Positions 53,951 to 63,439 of a stretch of DNA of 64,000 nucleotides are shown here, in pieces. Where the stretch lies: contig NZ_JAZHRX010000001.1 in the NCBI RefSeq assembly GCF_036924645.1, positions 2,418,001 through 2,482,000 of the forward strand, written 5' to 3'. Both the position numbers and the translations under genes were made by a program. Numbering within the stretch: position 1 is the stretch's first letter; every line of letters begins with the position of its first letter. This stretch comes from Bradyrhizobium sp. AZCC 2176 (GTDB lineage: Bacteria > Pseudomonadota > Alphaproteobacteria > Rhizobiales > Xanthobacteraceae). The notes beneath the pieces are model-generated. The model saw only the letters and a program-made list of their open reading frames with translations, was not told the DNA's origin and searched no databases.

Positions 53951-53974
53951 AAGGGTTCAAATAAGGGTTCAAAT
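53951..53974. repeat. Exact 12-bp tandem duplication at the tsaD start
   Basis: AAGGGTTCAAAT occurs twice in a row. Each copy carries a potential AAGGG ribosome binding site; the second is followed by the TTG start. Confidence 0.8.
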
Positions 53975-55065
53975 TGGACAGCGACACGCCGATGTTGGTG
54001 CTCGGTATCGAAACCACCTGCGATGAAACCGCAGCCGCCGTGGTGGAACGCCAGAGCGACGGCAGCGGCAAGATTCTGTCCAATATCGTCCGCTCGCAGA
54101 CCACAGAGCACGCCCGTTTCGGCGGCGTGGTGCCGGAGATCGCAGCCCGGGCTCATGTTGACCTGCTCGATGGCATCGTCGGGCAAGCGATGAAGGACGC
54201 CAACACCGGCTTTGCGCAATTGTCGGCGGTGGCGGCTGCCGCCGGCCCCGGCCTGATCGGCGGCGTTATCGTCGGTCTCACCACCGCCAAGGCAATCGCG
54301 ATGGTGCACGATACACCGCTGATTGCGGTCAATCATCTCGAAGCCCACGCGTTGACGCCGCGGCTGACTTGCGCGCTCGCTTTTCCCTATTGCCTGTTCC
54401 TGGCGTCCGGCGGGCACACCCAGATCGTGGCCGTGGTCGGCGTCGGCAAATATGTACGGCTCGGCACCACCGTCGACGACGCGATGGGCGAAGCCTTCGA
54501 CAAGGTCGCAAAAATGCTGTCCCTGCCCTACCCCGGCGGACCGGAGGTCGAACGAGCAGCGGCAAGCGGCGACGCCAAACGGTTCGCCTTTCCACGGCCG
54601 ATGCTCGGGCGGCCAGATGCGAATTTCTCGCTGTCGGGCTTGAAGACGGCGGTTCGCAACGAAGCCAGCCGCATGACGCCGCTGGAACCGCAGGACGTCA
54701 GCGATCTCTGCGCCGGTTTTCAGGCCGCGGTGCTGGAATCGACGGCGGACCGGCTGAGCGTGGGCTTGCGGCTGTTTCATGAACAATTCGGACCGCCACG
54801 CGCACTGGTCGCCGCGGGTGGCGTCGCCGCCAATCACGCCATCCGCGGCGCATTGCAGGACGTTGCCGCAAAAGCGCAGACCACGCTGATCATTCCGCCG
54901 CCCGCGCTCTGCACGGATAATGGCGCCATGATCGCCTGGGCCGGCGCGGAACGGATGGCGCTAGGATTGACCGATACGATGGATGTGCCGCCCCGCGCAC
55001 GCTGGCTGCTCGACGCCAACGCGACAGCGCCGGCCGGCTACGCCAAAACGCGCGCGGGATTCTGA
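53974..55065 (+). CDS. tsaD: tRNA threonylcarbamoyladenosine transferase TsaD
   Basis: 363 residues from the TTG at 53974, which has AAGGG seven bases before it; an ATG at 53992 ([12 protein letters not shown]) is the other option. TsaD with TsaB/TsaE transfers threonylcarbamoyl to A37 of ANN-reading tRNAs. The ASKHA fold motif [16 protein letters not shown], metal-binding His pair in [11 protein letters not shown] (about 117) and [24 protein letters not shown] and [13 protein letters not shown] are all present. Continues directly into gpsA (1 base between stop and start). Confidence 0.96.
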   Translation: MDSDTPMLVLGIETTCDETAAAVVERQSDGSGKILSNIVRSQTTEHARFGGVVPEIAARAHVDLLDGIVGQAMKDANTGFAQLSAVAAAAGPGLIGGVIVGLTTAKAIAMVHDTPLIAVNHLEAHALTPRLTCALAFPYCLFLASGGHTQIVAVVGVGKYVRLGTTVDDAMGEAFDKVAKMLSLPYPGGPEVERAAASGDAKRFAFPRPMLGRPDANFSLSGLKTAVRNEASRMTPLEPQDVSDLCAGFQAAVLESTADRLSVGLRLFHEQFGPPRALVAAGGVAANHAIRGALQDVAAKAQTTLIIPPPALCTDNGAMIAWAGAERMALGLTDTMDVPPRARWLLDANATAPAGYAKTRAGF

Positions 55066-55066
55066 C

Positions 55067-56047
55067 ATGGCGTCCTTTAACTCGGTTGCGGTGATCGGCG
55101 CCGGCTCGTGGGGGACGGCGCTCGCGGGCGCCGCCACACGCGCCGGCCGCGATGTGACGCTTTACGCACGCAACGCCGAAACTGCCGTGCAAATGAAATC
55201 AACGCGCATCAATCCGCGATTGCCCGGCGTGCCGGTCGACAGCCGCATCGAGATCACCGGCGACATGATCGCCGCCGCTGCTGCCGACATCATCCTGATG
55301 GCTACCCCCGCACAGCATCTGCGCGAAACGATGTTGGCGCTGGCGCCCCACCTGAAAAAACCGACGCCCGTCATCGCGGCTGCCAAGGGCATCGAGCGCG
55401 GCACGCACAAATTCATGACGGAAGTGATCGCGGAAACTGCACCTGATGCGACGCCTGCGATCCTGTCGGGGCCGAGTTTTGCCGATGACGTGGCCCGCGG
55501 GCTTCCGACCGCCGTCACGCTGGCAGCGAAAGATAAGAAGCTGGCGAGCGCGCTGGTACAGGCGCTGGGCTCGTCGACATTCCGACCCTATCACACCACT
55601 GATATCCGCGGTGTCGAGATCGGTGGCGCGGCAAAAAACGTGCTGGCGATCGCAGCCGGCATCGTCGAGGGACGAAGGCTCGGCGCATCTGCATTGGCCG
55701 CGCTCACCACACGCGGCTTCACCGAACTGGCGAGGCTTGGGCGGGCCTGCGGCGCGCGCAGCGAGACTCTGGTCGGCCTCTCCGGGCTCGGCGATCTGGT
55801 CCTGAGCTGCTCCAGCCTGCAATCGCGCAACTTTGCGCTTGGTATCGCGCTCGGCCGCGGCGAGCAGCCGAACCGCGACAAGCTCGCGGAAGGCGAGTTC
55901 ACCGCGCCGGTCCTGATCGAACTGGCCGCTTCGCAAAATGTCGATATGCCGGTATCAAATGCAGTCGCGGCGATCCTGAGCGGCAAGGTCACGATCGACG
56001 CGGCGATCGAAGGCCTGCTGACGCGGCCGTTCAAGGCGGAGGAATGA
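55067..56047 (+). CDS. gpsA: Glycerol-3-phosphate dehydrogenase, NAD(P)+
   Basis: 326 residues from the ATG at 55067. It makes sn-glycerol-3-phosphate from dihydroxyacetone phosphate for phospholipids. The dinucleotide motif [21 protein letters not shown] is at the N-terminus. The catalytic Lys is in [17 protein letters not shown] (about 190) and the conserved GFTELARLG and [14 protein letters not shown] segments follow. In an operon with tsaD before and an EVE gene overlapping its stop by four bases. Confidence 0.96.
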   Translation: MASFNSVAVIGAGSWGTALAGAATRAGRDVTLYARNAETAVQMKSTRINPRLPGVPVDSRIEITGDMIAAAAADIILMATPAQHLRETMLALAPHLKKPTPVIAAAKGIERGTHKFMTEVIAETAPDATPAILSGPSFADDVARGLPTAVTLAAKDKKLASALVQALGSSTFRPYHTTDIRGVEIGGAAKNVLAIAAGIVEGRRLGASALAALTTRGFTELARLGRACGARSETLVGLSGLGDLVLSCSSLQSRNFALGIALGRGEQPNRDKLAEGEFTAPVLIELAASQNVDMPVSNAVAAILSGKVTIDAAIEGLLTRPFKAEE

Positions 56048-56463
56048 CGATGGCGTACTGGCTGGTGAAATCCGAACCCTCAACCTGGTCGTGGGACCAG
56101 CAGGTCGCTAAGGGAGCAAAGGGTGAAGCCTGGACCGGCGTGCGCAATTTCACCGCGCGCCAAAATCTCGTGAACATGAAGAAGGGCGACAAGGCCTTCT
56201 TCTATCATTCCAACGAGGGCAAGGAGATCGTCGGCATCGCCGAAGTGATCAAGGAAGCCTATCCCGATCCCTCCGACAAGACCGGCAAATTTGTCTGCGT
56301 CGATATCAAGGCCGACAAGCCGTTGAAGACGCCGGTGACGATGGCCGCGATCAAGGCCGACAAGAAGCTCGCGGACATGGCGCTGGTGAAGTATTCGCGG
56401 CTGTCGGTTCAGCCGGTGACGGCGGAGGAGTGGAAGATGGTCTGCAAGATGGGTGGGCTGTAA
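56044..56463 (+). CDS. EVE domain protein
   Basis: 139 residues (ATG overlapping the gpsA stop; ATG at 56050 gives 137). It begins [19 protein letters not shown], then [39 protein letters not shown], all typical of the EVE/PUA-like fold. EVE domains bind modified bases in DNA or RNA. Its operon with tsaD suggests a connection to RNA modification, but in other bacteria EVE proteins guard against modified DNA. Confidence 0.92.
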   Translation: MTMAYWLVKSEPSTWSWDQQVAKGAKGEAWTGVRNFTARQNLVNMKKGDKAFFYHSNEGKEIVGIAEVIKEAYPDPSDKTGKFVCVDIKADKPLKTPVTMAAIKADKKLADMALVKYSRLSVQPVTAEEWKMVCKMGGL

Positions 56464-56470
56464 GGCGCTC

Positions 56471-56552
56471 GTCATTGCCGGGCTTGACCCGGCAATCCAT
56501 CGTCTCAGGAGAATCCTTTTGGATGGATGCGCGGGTCAAGCCCGCGCATGAC
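56471..56552. repeat. Dispersed palindromic repeat
   Basis: Begins GTCATTGCCGGGCTTGACCC and ends GCGCATGAC, with inner hairpins GCCGGG/CCCGGC and GCGGGTCAAGCCCGC. In the gap between convergent EVE and topoisomerase genes. Confidence 0.75.
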
Positions 56553-56559
56553 GACGGTG

Positions 56560-57729
56560 TTACGCCGCCGCCGCGGTGACCACCTGCGCGAGCAGCGCCT
56601 CGCGCTTGGCTTGCGTGCGATAGCCCTTCATTGTCGCCGCAAAGCGCTCGAGAATGCCGTCCTCGAAAGCCGTGACGATGGTGTCGTGGACATAGCTCTT
56701 GCGGCAGATCGCGGGCGTGTTCGACAATTCGTCGGCTGCGGCGCGCACGGCGTCCAACACTTGCTTCTTGCGGCCGCGCTCGCTTGCTGCGGGCGTAATC
56801 CGCGACAGCGATTCCAGCACCACGGCCGACGCCATCAGGGTGCGGAAATCCTTCAGCGAAATCTTGATGCCGGCGATCTCGCGCAGGAACGCATTCACGG
56901 TCGTGGTCGAGACCGTGCGAACGGTGCCGGAATTGTCGCGATACTGGAACATGCGCTTGCCCGGCACGGTGCGCAGGATGCCAATCGCGCGCACCAGCTT
57001 GGCGGCGTCGCATTCCTTGCGCACGGCCTTGCCGCCCTTGGCCTTGAAGGTCAGGACGAAGCTGTCGTCTTCCAGCGTGACGTTGGACTTCAACAGCGTG
57101 GTCGCGCCGCGGGTGCCGTTGAGGCGGGCGTAGGATTCGTTGCCGGGCCGGATCGCGGTGCGCGCGATCAGCTCGATCACCGCCGACAGCGCGAACTCCC
57201 GCGTCGGCTCGTCGCCGGACAGATGCGCCGATACGTTGCGGCGGATTTTTGGCAAGGCCGCCACCAGCCGCGCCAGGCGATGCGCCTTGCGCTGCTCGCG
57301 GACCTTTTCCCAATCGACATGGTAGCGGTACTGCAGCCGCCCGGCCGCATCGATGCCGACGGCCTGCAGATGCGAGTTCGGATCGACTGAATAGCGCACA
57401 TCGCGATAGGCCGGCGGCACTGCCATCGAATGCAGACGGCGGATGGTGCCGGCGTGACGGATCTGCGTGCCGTTGGCGCGAACGAATGAATAAACTTTTC
57501 CGCGCTTGATGCGGCGGATGGTCAGCCCTGTCTGGTCGCCGAGCTTGAGCCCGAGTTCCTGTGCCAGTTCTTCGACGGAGGTTTTTGCGACGATGTGGGG
57601 CTTTGCCGCGGACGGCTTTAGCGGCGCCTTGATCGGTTCCTTTGGCAGTTGCCCGAGCGCCTCGGCCAATGCGACGGCAGGATCGGCGGAAACGGGCCGC
57701 GTAGCCTCGAAACTCTGCTGATCCATCAT
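56560..57729 (-). CDS. DNA topoisomerase IB (poxvirus/eukaryote type)
   Basis: 389 residues from the tandem ATG at 57729/57726; the frame is open further upstream but without coding character. It carries the N-terminal TopIB beta domain (GTIRRLHSMAVPPAYRDVRYSVDPNSHLQAVG with GRLQYRYHVDWEKVRE) and the catalytic domain with RTAIRPGNESYA (Arg), KSNVTLEDDSFVLTFKAKGGK (Lys), and the nucleophile Y346 in ICRKSYVHD. It relaxes supercoils by single-strand cuts without ATP. The length is longer than vaccinia TopIB because of a 45-residue N-terminal extension. Confidence 0.93.
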   Translation of the reverse strand: MMDQQSFEATRPVSADPAVALAEALGQLPKEPIKAPLKPSAAKPHIVAKTSVEELAQELGLKLGDQTGLTIRRIKRGKVYSFVRANGTQIRHAGTIRRLHSMAVPPAYRDVRYSVDPNSHLQAVGIDAAGRLQYRYHVDWEKVREQRKAHRLARLVAALPKIRRNVSAHLSGDEPTREFALSAVIELIARTAIRPGNESYARLNGTRGATTLLKSNVTLEDDSFVLTFKAKGGKAVRKECDAAKLVRAIGILRTVPGKRMFQYRDNSGTVRTVSTTTVNAFLREIAGIKISLKDFRTLMASAVVLESLSRITPAASERGRKKQVLDAVRAAADELSNTPAICRKSYVHDTIVTAFEDGILERFAATMKGYRTQAKREALLAQVVTAAAA

Positions 57730-58099
57730 GACCGTTATCGCCTTGCTCCACCTGTCTGCCGGCAATGCCCGTTGTTGTGGCTTGGTTCCGGAGGGCCGTC
57801 CGGCCCCGGGGAGGCCATTTAGGGGGTAATGAACCGCTTTGCGAGTCCCGATTCCGTCATTAGCGGTTATTAGATACCGATCATGGGTGCCATTCCGGCG
57901 ATAACGTTGATTTCGCCCTGAGCCATCTCGCGAAAAATGCCGCGACTTTGATCCGTCGCAGGGCCTGGAACTGGCTGATTGACGAAGGTCGCACACGTTC
58001 CGCCTTGTCCGGGCATCGCCCCGCGACGCATAATCAATGCAACAATCAGGACGACTTGCGGACGCCCAAATACATGGCCGCAATGAGTGGGAGGTAAAG
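57730..58099. other. 370-bp divergent intergenic region
   Basis: Between the topoisomerase IB and acs starts. It must contain both promoters, but I recognise no clear -35/-10 pair, EcfG motif or operator. Confidence 0.4.
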
Positions 58100-60052
58100 A
58101 TGTCCGACAAGATTTACGACGTATCCGCCGATTGGGCCAAGCGCGCCTTTATCGACGACGCCAAGTACCGCGAAATGTATTCCCGCTCGGTCAATGATCC
58201 CAATGGCTTCTGGGCCGAACAGGCCAAGCGCATCGACTGGATCAAGCCCTTCCACAAGGTCGAGAACGTTTCCTTCGCCCCCGGCAACATCTCGATCAAA
58301 TGGTTCGAGGACGGCGTCCTGAACGCGGCCTGGAACTGCATCGACCGCCATCTCGACAAGCGCGGTGACCAGACCGCGATCATCTGGGAGGGCGACGACC
58401 CCACGCAGTCCAAGCACATCACCTACCGCCAGTTGCACGACGAAGTCTGCAAGATGGCCAACATCCTGCGCACCCGGAACGTCAAGAAGGGCGACCGCGT
58501 CACGATCTATCTGCCGATGATCCCGGAGGCGGCCTACGCGATGCTGGCCTGCGCGCGGATCGGCGCCATTCATTCCGTGGTGTTCGCCGGCTTCTCGCCT
58601 GACAGCCTCGCCCAGCGCATCACCGATTGCCAGTCCAAGGTCATCATTACCGCCGACGAGGGACTGCGCGGCGGCAAGAAGGTGCCGCTGAAGGCCAATG
58701 TCGATGCGGCGCTCGAGAAGGCCGGCGACGTCGACTGGGTCATCGTGGTCAAACGCACCGGGGCTGCCGTCGACATGAAACTGTCGCGCGACCTCTGGTA
58801 TCACGAGGCCGCAAAGGTCGTGACCACGGAATGCCCGTGCGAGCATATGCACGCGGAAGATCCGCTGTTCATCCTCTATACGTCAGGCTCCACCGGCCAG
58901 CCCAAGGGCGTGCTGCACACGACCGGCGGCTATCTCGTCTACGCGGCGATGACGCATCAATACGTGTTCGACTATCACGACGGCGACATCTTCTGGTGCA
59001 CTGCCGACGTCGGCTGGGTCACCGGCCACAGCTACATTATCTATGGGCCGCTGGCGAACGGCGCGACCACGCTGATGTTCGAAGGTGTGCCGAACTACCC
59101 CGACAATTCCAGGTTCTGGAACGTCATCGACAAGCACAACGTCAACACCTTCTACACCGCGCCGACCGCGATCCGCGCGCTGATGCAGAGCGGCGACGGA
59201 CCGGTGCAGAAGACCTCGCGCAAGAGCCTGCGGCTGCTTGGCACCGTCGGCGAGCCGATCAATCCGGAGGCCTGGGAATGGTATTACCGCGTGGTCGGCG
59301 ACGGCCGTTGCCCGATCGTCGATACATGGTGGCAGACTGAGACTGGCGGCATCCTGATTACACCGCTGCCGGGCGCCACAAAACTCAAGCCGGGTTCGGC
59401 GACGCGGCCGTTCTTCGGCGTGGTACCTGAGATCGTCGATGCCGACGGCAAGGTGCTGGAGGGCGAAGCCACAGGCAATCTCTGCCTCATCAAGTCCTGG
59501 CCGGGGATGATGCGCACGGTCTATGGCGACCACGCCCGTTTCGAGCAGACTTATTTCTCCACCTACAAGGGCAAGTATTTCACCGGCGACGGCTGCCGCC
59601 GCGACGCCGACGGCTACTATTGGATCACCGGCCGCGTCGACGACGTCATCAACGTGTCAGGTCATCGCATGGGCACTGCCGAGGTCGAGAGTTCGCTCGT
59701 CGCACATGCAAAAGTGTCGGAAGCCGCCGTGGTCGGCTATCCCCACGACATCAAGGGCCAGGGCATCTATGCCTATGTGACCCTGATGGCCGGCACCGAA
59801 CCGACCGAGGAGTTGCGGAAAGAGTTGGTCGCCTGGGTGCGCAAGGACATCGGGCCGATCGCTTCCCCCGACCAGATCCAGTTCGCGCCGGGCCTGCCAA
59901 AGACCCGCTCCGGCAAGATCATGCGCCGCATACTGCGCAAGATCGCCGAGGACGAGCCCTCCAGCCTTGGCGACACCTCGACGCTGGCCGACCCCGCCGT
60001 GGTCGACGATCTCGTGCAGAACCGGCAGAACAAGAAGGGCGCGCCGGCGTAG
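58100..60052 (+). CDS. acsA: Acetyl-CoA synthetase
   Basis: 650 residues from the ATG at 58100, with GGGAGG upstream. It activates acetate with ATP and CoA via acetyl-AMP. The ANL signature [14 protein letters not shown] (about 260-273), A5-type [11 protein letters not shown] (about 410), [28 protein letters not shown] (about 500-530) and the C-terminal lysine motif [14 protein letters not shown] (Lys about 609, the usual site of regulatory acetylation) are present. All features of a normal Acs. Confidence 0.96.
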   Translation: MSDKIYDVSADWAKRAFIDDAKYREMYSRSVNDPNGFWAEQAKRIDWIKPFHKVENVSFAPGNISIKWFEDGVLNAAWNCIDRHLDKRGDQTAIIWEGDDPTQSKHITYRQLHDEVCKMANILRTRNVKKGDRVTIYLPMIPEAAYAMLACARIGAIHSVVFAGFSPDSLAQRITDCQSKVIITADEGLRGGKKVPLKANVDAALEKAGDVDWVIVVKRTGAAVDMKLSRDLWYHEAAKVVTTECPCEHMHAEDPLFILYTSGSTGQPKGVLHTTGGYLVYAAMTHQYVFDYHDGDIFWCTADVGWVTGHSYIIYGPLANGATTLMFEGVPNYPDNSRFWNVIDKHNVNTFYTAPTAIRALMQSGDGPVQKTSRKSLRLLGTVGEPINPEAWEWYYRVVGDGRCPIVDTWWQTETGGILITPLPGATKLKPGSATRPFFGVVPEIVDADGKVLEGEATGNLCLIKSWPGMMRTVYGDHARFEQTYFSTYKGKYFTGDGCRRDADGYYWITGRVDDVINVSGHRMGTAEVESSLVAHAKVSEAAVVGYPHDIKGQGIYAYVTLMAGTEPTEELRKELVAWVRKDIGPIASPDQIQFAPGLPKTRSGKIMRRILRKIAEDEPSSLGDTSTLADPAVVDDLVQNRQNKKGAPA

Positions 60053-60379
60053 GACGATCGCTAGAGCAAGTCTCTCGTCCCGGGATCCCGGGACGAGGCA
60101 AATGCCGAACTTGCCACAAATCCCGTTGCACTCACGCGCTTGTCAGTGGCGAGCCCGCTTCGGCGGGCATTTCGCTGCCATGTGTTGTTTTCAGGTCATT
60201 TACTTTATTTCGAACATTTTCTCTGTTCCGCCCGGCGAAACAGTTTCGAAGGCCGGCGTCGAAACCAGCCAGTCAATTCGCGCGACTAAATTGAAAACGA
60301 GTGGAGGAGACAGCGGGCCGTCAAGGCTTGAAAGGACATTGAGGACCCCCGAGAGGGACGGGCAAAGTGGGAGCTGGGA
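60053..60379. other. 327-bp intergenic region between acs and L,D-transpeptidase
   Basis: It contains the palindrome at 60074, a UUCG-loop hairpin GCCCGC-TTCG-GCGGGC (60153-60168) that may end the acs message, and an AT-rich stretch (60180-60230) that may hold the transpeptidase promoter. No gene. Confidence 0.5.
60074..60097. repeat. Perfect 24-bp palindrome without loop
   Basis: Starts CTCGTCCCGGGA and continues with its exact complement, centred on GGATCC. It lies 21 bases behind the acs stop. Confidence 0.75.
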
Positions 60380-60892
60380 ATGTCGAAGAGAATTGCGGTG
60401 GCGTTGGCTGCCACCATCGGTGTGAGCATTATGATGTCGTCGGCAGCGCAAGCGCGCCCGGAAGTGGTCGGTATCAGCGGCGATTACGCGCCGGGCACCA
60501 TCGTGGTGAGGACCCATGAGCGGCGTCTCTATCTCATTCTCGAATCCGGCCGCGCCATGCGCTATCCGGTCGGCGTCGGCAAGGCCGGCAAGCAGTGGGC
60601 AGGCACCACCCGGATCGACGGCAAGTATCTCAATCCGGCCTGGTCGCCGCCGAGCGAAGTGAAGCGCGACAAGCCTGGTATGCCCGACGTCATTCCCGGC
60701 GGCTCGCCGCGCAACCCGATGGGCGTCGCGGCGATGACGCTGGCCGGCGGCGAGTATGCTATTCACGGCACCAACGTGCCGGGCTCGGTCGGCGGCTTCG
60801 TATCCTACGGTTGCATCCGGATGCTCAATGACGACATCTCCGATCTCTACCAACGCGTGCCGGTCGGGACGACCGTGACTGTCACGCGCTGA
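60380..60892 (+). CDS. L,D-transpeptidase (YkuD family)
   Basis: 170 residues with a signal peptide (VALAATIGVSIMMSSAAQA). The YkuD domain runs from about 40 to 168 and ends with the catalytic motif: H129-GTNVPGSVGGFVS-YGC145-IRMLNDD. It forms 3-3 cross-links in peptidoglycan or attaches outer-membrane proteins to it; rhizobiales are rich in this type. The N-terminal half TIVVRTHERRLYLILESGRAMRYPVGVGK is typical. Followed by a good terminator. Confidence 0.92.
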   Translation: MSKRIAVALAATIGVSIMMSSAAQARPEVVGISGDYAPGTIVVRTHERRLYLILESGRAMRYPVGVGKAGKQWAGTTRIDGKYLNPAWSPPSEVKRDKPGMPDVIPGGSPRNPMGVAAMTLAGGEYAIHGTNVPGSVGGFVSYGCIRMLNDDISDLYQRVPVGTTVTVTR

Positions 60893-60915
60893 TCTACAGA
60901 TTGGATTGATACAAG

Positions 60916-60938
60916 AGCCGCGCCCTTCGCGGCTTTTT
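60916..60938 (+). terminator. Rho-independent terminator of the L,D-transpeptidase gene
   Basis: Stem AGCCGCG/CGCGGCT, loop CCCTT, followed by TTTTC. Overlaps the end of the nuclease gene on the other strand. Confidence 0.85.
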
Positions 60939-61537
60939 CATTTGAGTGATGTTTGTCCTGAATTCGCACACCAGCCGTTGCGATGGCCGCCGCCGTAGCT
61001 GCGGGCATGACCCGCGGCGAGCATCGCCGTCGAAACATTTCCGGTGCGCCTGGTCGCTGCGTCGGCGACGACGCGGCCGGCATATTTGTCTGGCCCGATA
61101 TTGAAGATCCGGACGTCGCCTTCGCCGAGCAATGTCCGCAACGCGCTCGTAGCGGCCTCGGCCATCTGCAATTCCTGCGGGCAGGACGCTTTTAATTCAG
61201 GCGCGTCGATGCCGCGCAGACGCACCCGTGTGTTGAGATCGAGACCCGGCTCCAGGTGAACCCGCGCCTCAAACGTGTCTCCATCAAGCGTGCGGATGAC
61301 GTCGACGGCGTGATGCATGTCCGCACTTCCGGCCCGCTTCCAGACCATCTCGGCATCGCGCGCCGCCTGGCTGTCGGCTGAGCTCGGCAACGATCGGCGT
61401 ACCCAGTCCCGCACCGGCAGCATTGTCCCCGCCGCTACGCAAATCACGAACACCCACGGCAGGGCCGCCGAAAACCAGCGGCGCCAACGACCCCGGCGTG
61501 AGGGCCGATATGCACTTATTCTCTCATATGGGGACAT
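60938..61537 (-). CDS. Membrane-anchored staphylococcal-nuclease-like (SNase) protein
   Basis: 199 residues from the ATG at 61537 (upstream ATG at 61573 possible). A basic N-terminus and one membrane helix (WFSAALPWVFVICVAAGTMLP, about 25) are followed by the SNase domain: VIRTLDGDTFEARV (Asp metal ligand), RVRLRGIDAPELKASCPQE (catalytic Arg and Glu region) and DKYAGRVVADA (second Arg). All three catalytic elements are present. It would face the periplasm as a calcium-dependent nuclease. Confidence 0.85.
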   Translation of the reverse strand: MSPYERISAYRPSRRGRWRRWFSAALPWVFVICVAAGTMLPVRDWVRRSLPSSADSQAARDAEMVWKRAGSADMHHAVDVIRTLDGDTFEARVHLEPGLDLNTRVRLRGIDAPELKASCPQELQMAEAATSALRTLLGEGDVRIFNIGPDKYAGRVVADAATRRTGNVSTAMLAAGHARSYGGGHRNGWCANSGQTSLK

Positions 61538-61597
61538 ATTCCCGACTAAGAGCTGAGTCGGGGTATCCGGCAAGGGCCCATTGCTATCCCGCGGGCC

Positions 61598-61807
61598 TCA
61601 AAAATCCGACGCGATCCCCTTCCGCTCCCAATCTCCGTAGCGGGTCGGTTCCGGACCCTTCGGACCCTGGAATTCCTTCGGCTGCGGCGTGGCGCTGGCC
61701 GCGGCGGCCTGGCGGCGTGCTTCGGCTTCGGCGAGCGCGCGCTCGGCGGCGGGCGTCAGCTTCTTGCGTTCCGCGACGGGCGCGGGAGATGAAAAATTGT
61801 CGATCAT
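61598..61807 (-). CDS. DUF1674 protein, SDHAF4-like succinate dehydrogenase assembly factor
   Basis: 69 residues from the ATG at 61807 (GGGAGAG upstream). The C-terminal signature PKEFQGPKGPEPTRYGDWERKGIASDF is the conserved DUF1674/SDHAF4 sequence ending in Asp-Phe. The eukaryotic relative Sdh8/SDHAF4 binds flavinylated SdhA and shields it before assembly. The bacterial one is expected to do the same. The sdh genes themselves are elsewhere. A 5' extension up to 61957 is open but lacks support. Confidence 0.88.
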   Translation of the reverse strand: MIDNFSSPAPVAERKKLTPAAERALAEAEARRQAAAASATPQPKEFQGPKGPEPTRYGDWERKGIASDF

Positions 61808-61966
61808 CGCAACTCTCCCATAGCACAGGGATGGGCGCACAGATGACATCACATTCGCGAAATTGTCTGTGGCGATTCTTACATTTGGCATATTCGCATG
61901 CCAAACGGGCTTGCATTCCAACGGCATGAGCCAGAACCTTTCCGCTTTCCGAGACATTGCTGCTTC

Positions 61967-63316
61967 ATGCCCCCTTCCAGATTCGCAGTACCTTCAGAAG
62001 TGCCGGGCCTCGCCGCGCGGCGAATCGCGGCCGATATCCTCGACGGCGTACTGCACAAGCATCGCACCCTCGACGATCAGCTCGACGGCGCGGGCGCCCA
62101 TCCCGGACTGAAGACGCTGGCCGATCGCGACCGCGCCCTGATGCGGCGCCTGGTGGCGACGATTTTGCGGCGGCTCGGCACGCTCGGGCATTTGTTGTCG
62201 CGCCTGCTCGATCGCGGCATCCCGACCGACGCGCCGCGTGCGCAGAGCGCACTTCTGATCGGCGCCGCGCAGATTCTCTGGATGGATGTTCCCGATCATG
62301 CAGCCGTCGATCTCTCGGTGCGGCTGGTGCAATCGGACCGCCGCGCGGCGAAATATGCCGGCCTCGTCAACGCGGTGCTGCGCCGCTGCGCCCGCGAGGG
62401 GCAGCCGCTGATCGACGAAGTCAAAGCGCAGAACCTGGATATTCCACCGTGGCTGCTGGCGCGCTGGATCGGCGCCTATGGCGAGACCACGGCGCGGCAG
62501 ATGGCGCTCGCCATCGGCCACGAACCGTCGCTCGACATCACCGTGAAATCAGACGCAACACAATGGGCGAGCCGCCTGCACGGTGAAACGTTGCCGACCG
62601 GCACCGTGCGCACCTTGCTGCAGGGCTCGGTGACCATGCTGCCCGGCTTCACCGAGGGGCAGTGGTGGGTGCAGGACGCCGCCGCCGCGCTGCCCGCGCG
62701 CTTGTTCGGCGACGTCAGCGGCAAGGCCATCGCGGACCTCTGCGCAGCTCCGGGCGGCAAGACTGCGCAACTGGCGCAAGCCGGCGCACGCGTCACCGCC
62801 GTCGATCGCTCGCCGGCGCGCATGGCGCGGCTGCGCGACAATCTGGCGCGGCTTTCGCTGCAGGCCGACGACGTCGTGACCGATGCCGCCGAGTGGCCCG
62901 GTCGCGGCAATGGGAGCTTTGACGGCGTGCTGGTGGACGCGCCCTGCACCTCCACCGGCACCATTCGCCGTCACCCGGACGTGGCCTGGCTGCGTCAGGA
63001 AGCCGACATCGCGGCGCTGTCGGCGTTGCAGAAACGATTGCTGCAACGGGCGGTCGCCCTGCTCAAGCCCGGCGGAACGCTGGTCTATTGCACCTGTTCG
63101 CTGGAGCCGGAGGAAGGCGAGCAGGCGATTGCGGCTCTGCTGGCCACCGAATCGGACGTGCGCCGTGCCCCGATCGAGGTGGGCGAAGTCGCCGGCCTCA
63201 GCGAAATCGTGACCGCAAACGGCGATTTACGGACCCTGCCCTGCCATTTGCCCCATACCGACCCCCGGCTTAGCGGGTTGGATGGATTTTACGCGGCGCG
63301 TCTGGTTAAATTCTGA
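61967..63316 (+). CDS. rsmB: 16S rRNA (cytosine-967-C5)-methyltransferase RsmB-like protein
   Basis: 449 residues from the ATG at 61967. An N-terminal NusB-like RNA-binding domain (about 15-150: AARRIAADILDGVLHKHRTLDDQL) is followed by a SAM methyltransferase: motif I DLCAAPGGKTAQLAQAG (about 260), motif IV DAPCTSTGTIRRHPD (catalytic-loop Cys) and motif VI YCTCSLEPEEGE with the nucleophilic Cys. It methylates C967 of 16S rRNA. Next gene, heparinase-like, starts 124 bases downstream. Confidence 0.94.
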   Translation: MPPSRFAVPSEVPGLAARRIAADILDGVLHKHRTLDDQLDGAGAHPGLKTLADRDRALMRRLVATILRRLGTLGHLLSRLLDRGIPTDAPRAQSALLIGAAQILWMDVPDHAAVDLSVRLVQSDRRAAKYAGLVNAVLRRCAREGQPLIDEVKAQNLDIPPWLLARWIGAYGETTARQMALAIGHEPSLDITVKSDATQWASRLHGETLPTGTVRTLLQGSVTMLPGFTEGQWWVQDAAAALPARLFGDVSGKAIADLCAAPGGKTAQLAQAGARVTAVDRSPARMARLRDNLARLSLQADDVVTDAAEWPGRGNGSFDGVLVDAPCTSTGTIRRHPDVAWLRQEADIAALSALQKRLLQRAVALLKPGGTLVYCTCSLEPEEGEQAIAALLATESDVRRAPIEVGEVAGLSEIVTANGDLRTLPCHLPHTDPRLSGLDGFYAARLVKF

Positions 63317-63439
63317 TTTTAAACTGGAATTTCCTCGCCCTCGGGGGTGATTCGCCGGTTTTCAAGATGGTGTCATCCCGGCGTTTCCGGATTAAAAGGA
63401 TTCGCCAGAATACCCCTCCCTCCCTAAGCAAGGCACGGC

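Noticed and set aside
53851..54837. Minus-strand frame opposite tsaD as possible hemC
   Set aside because: The translation lacks any porphobilinogen deaminase motif and lies opposite well-supported tsaD; only its last residues are outside tsaD.
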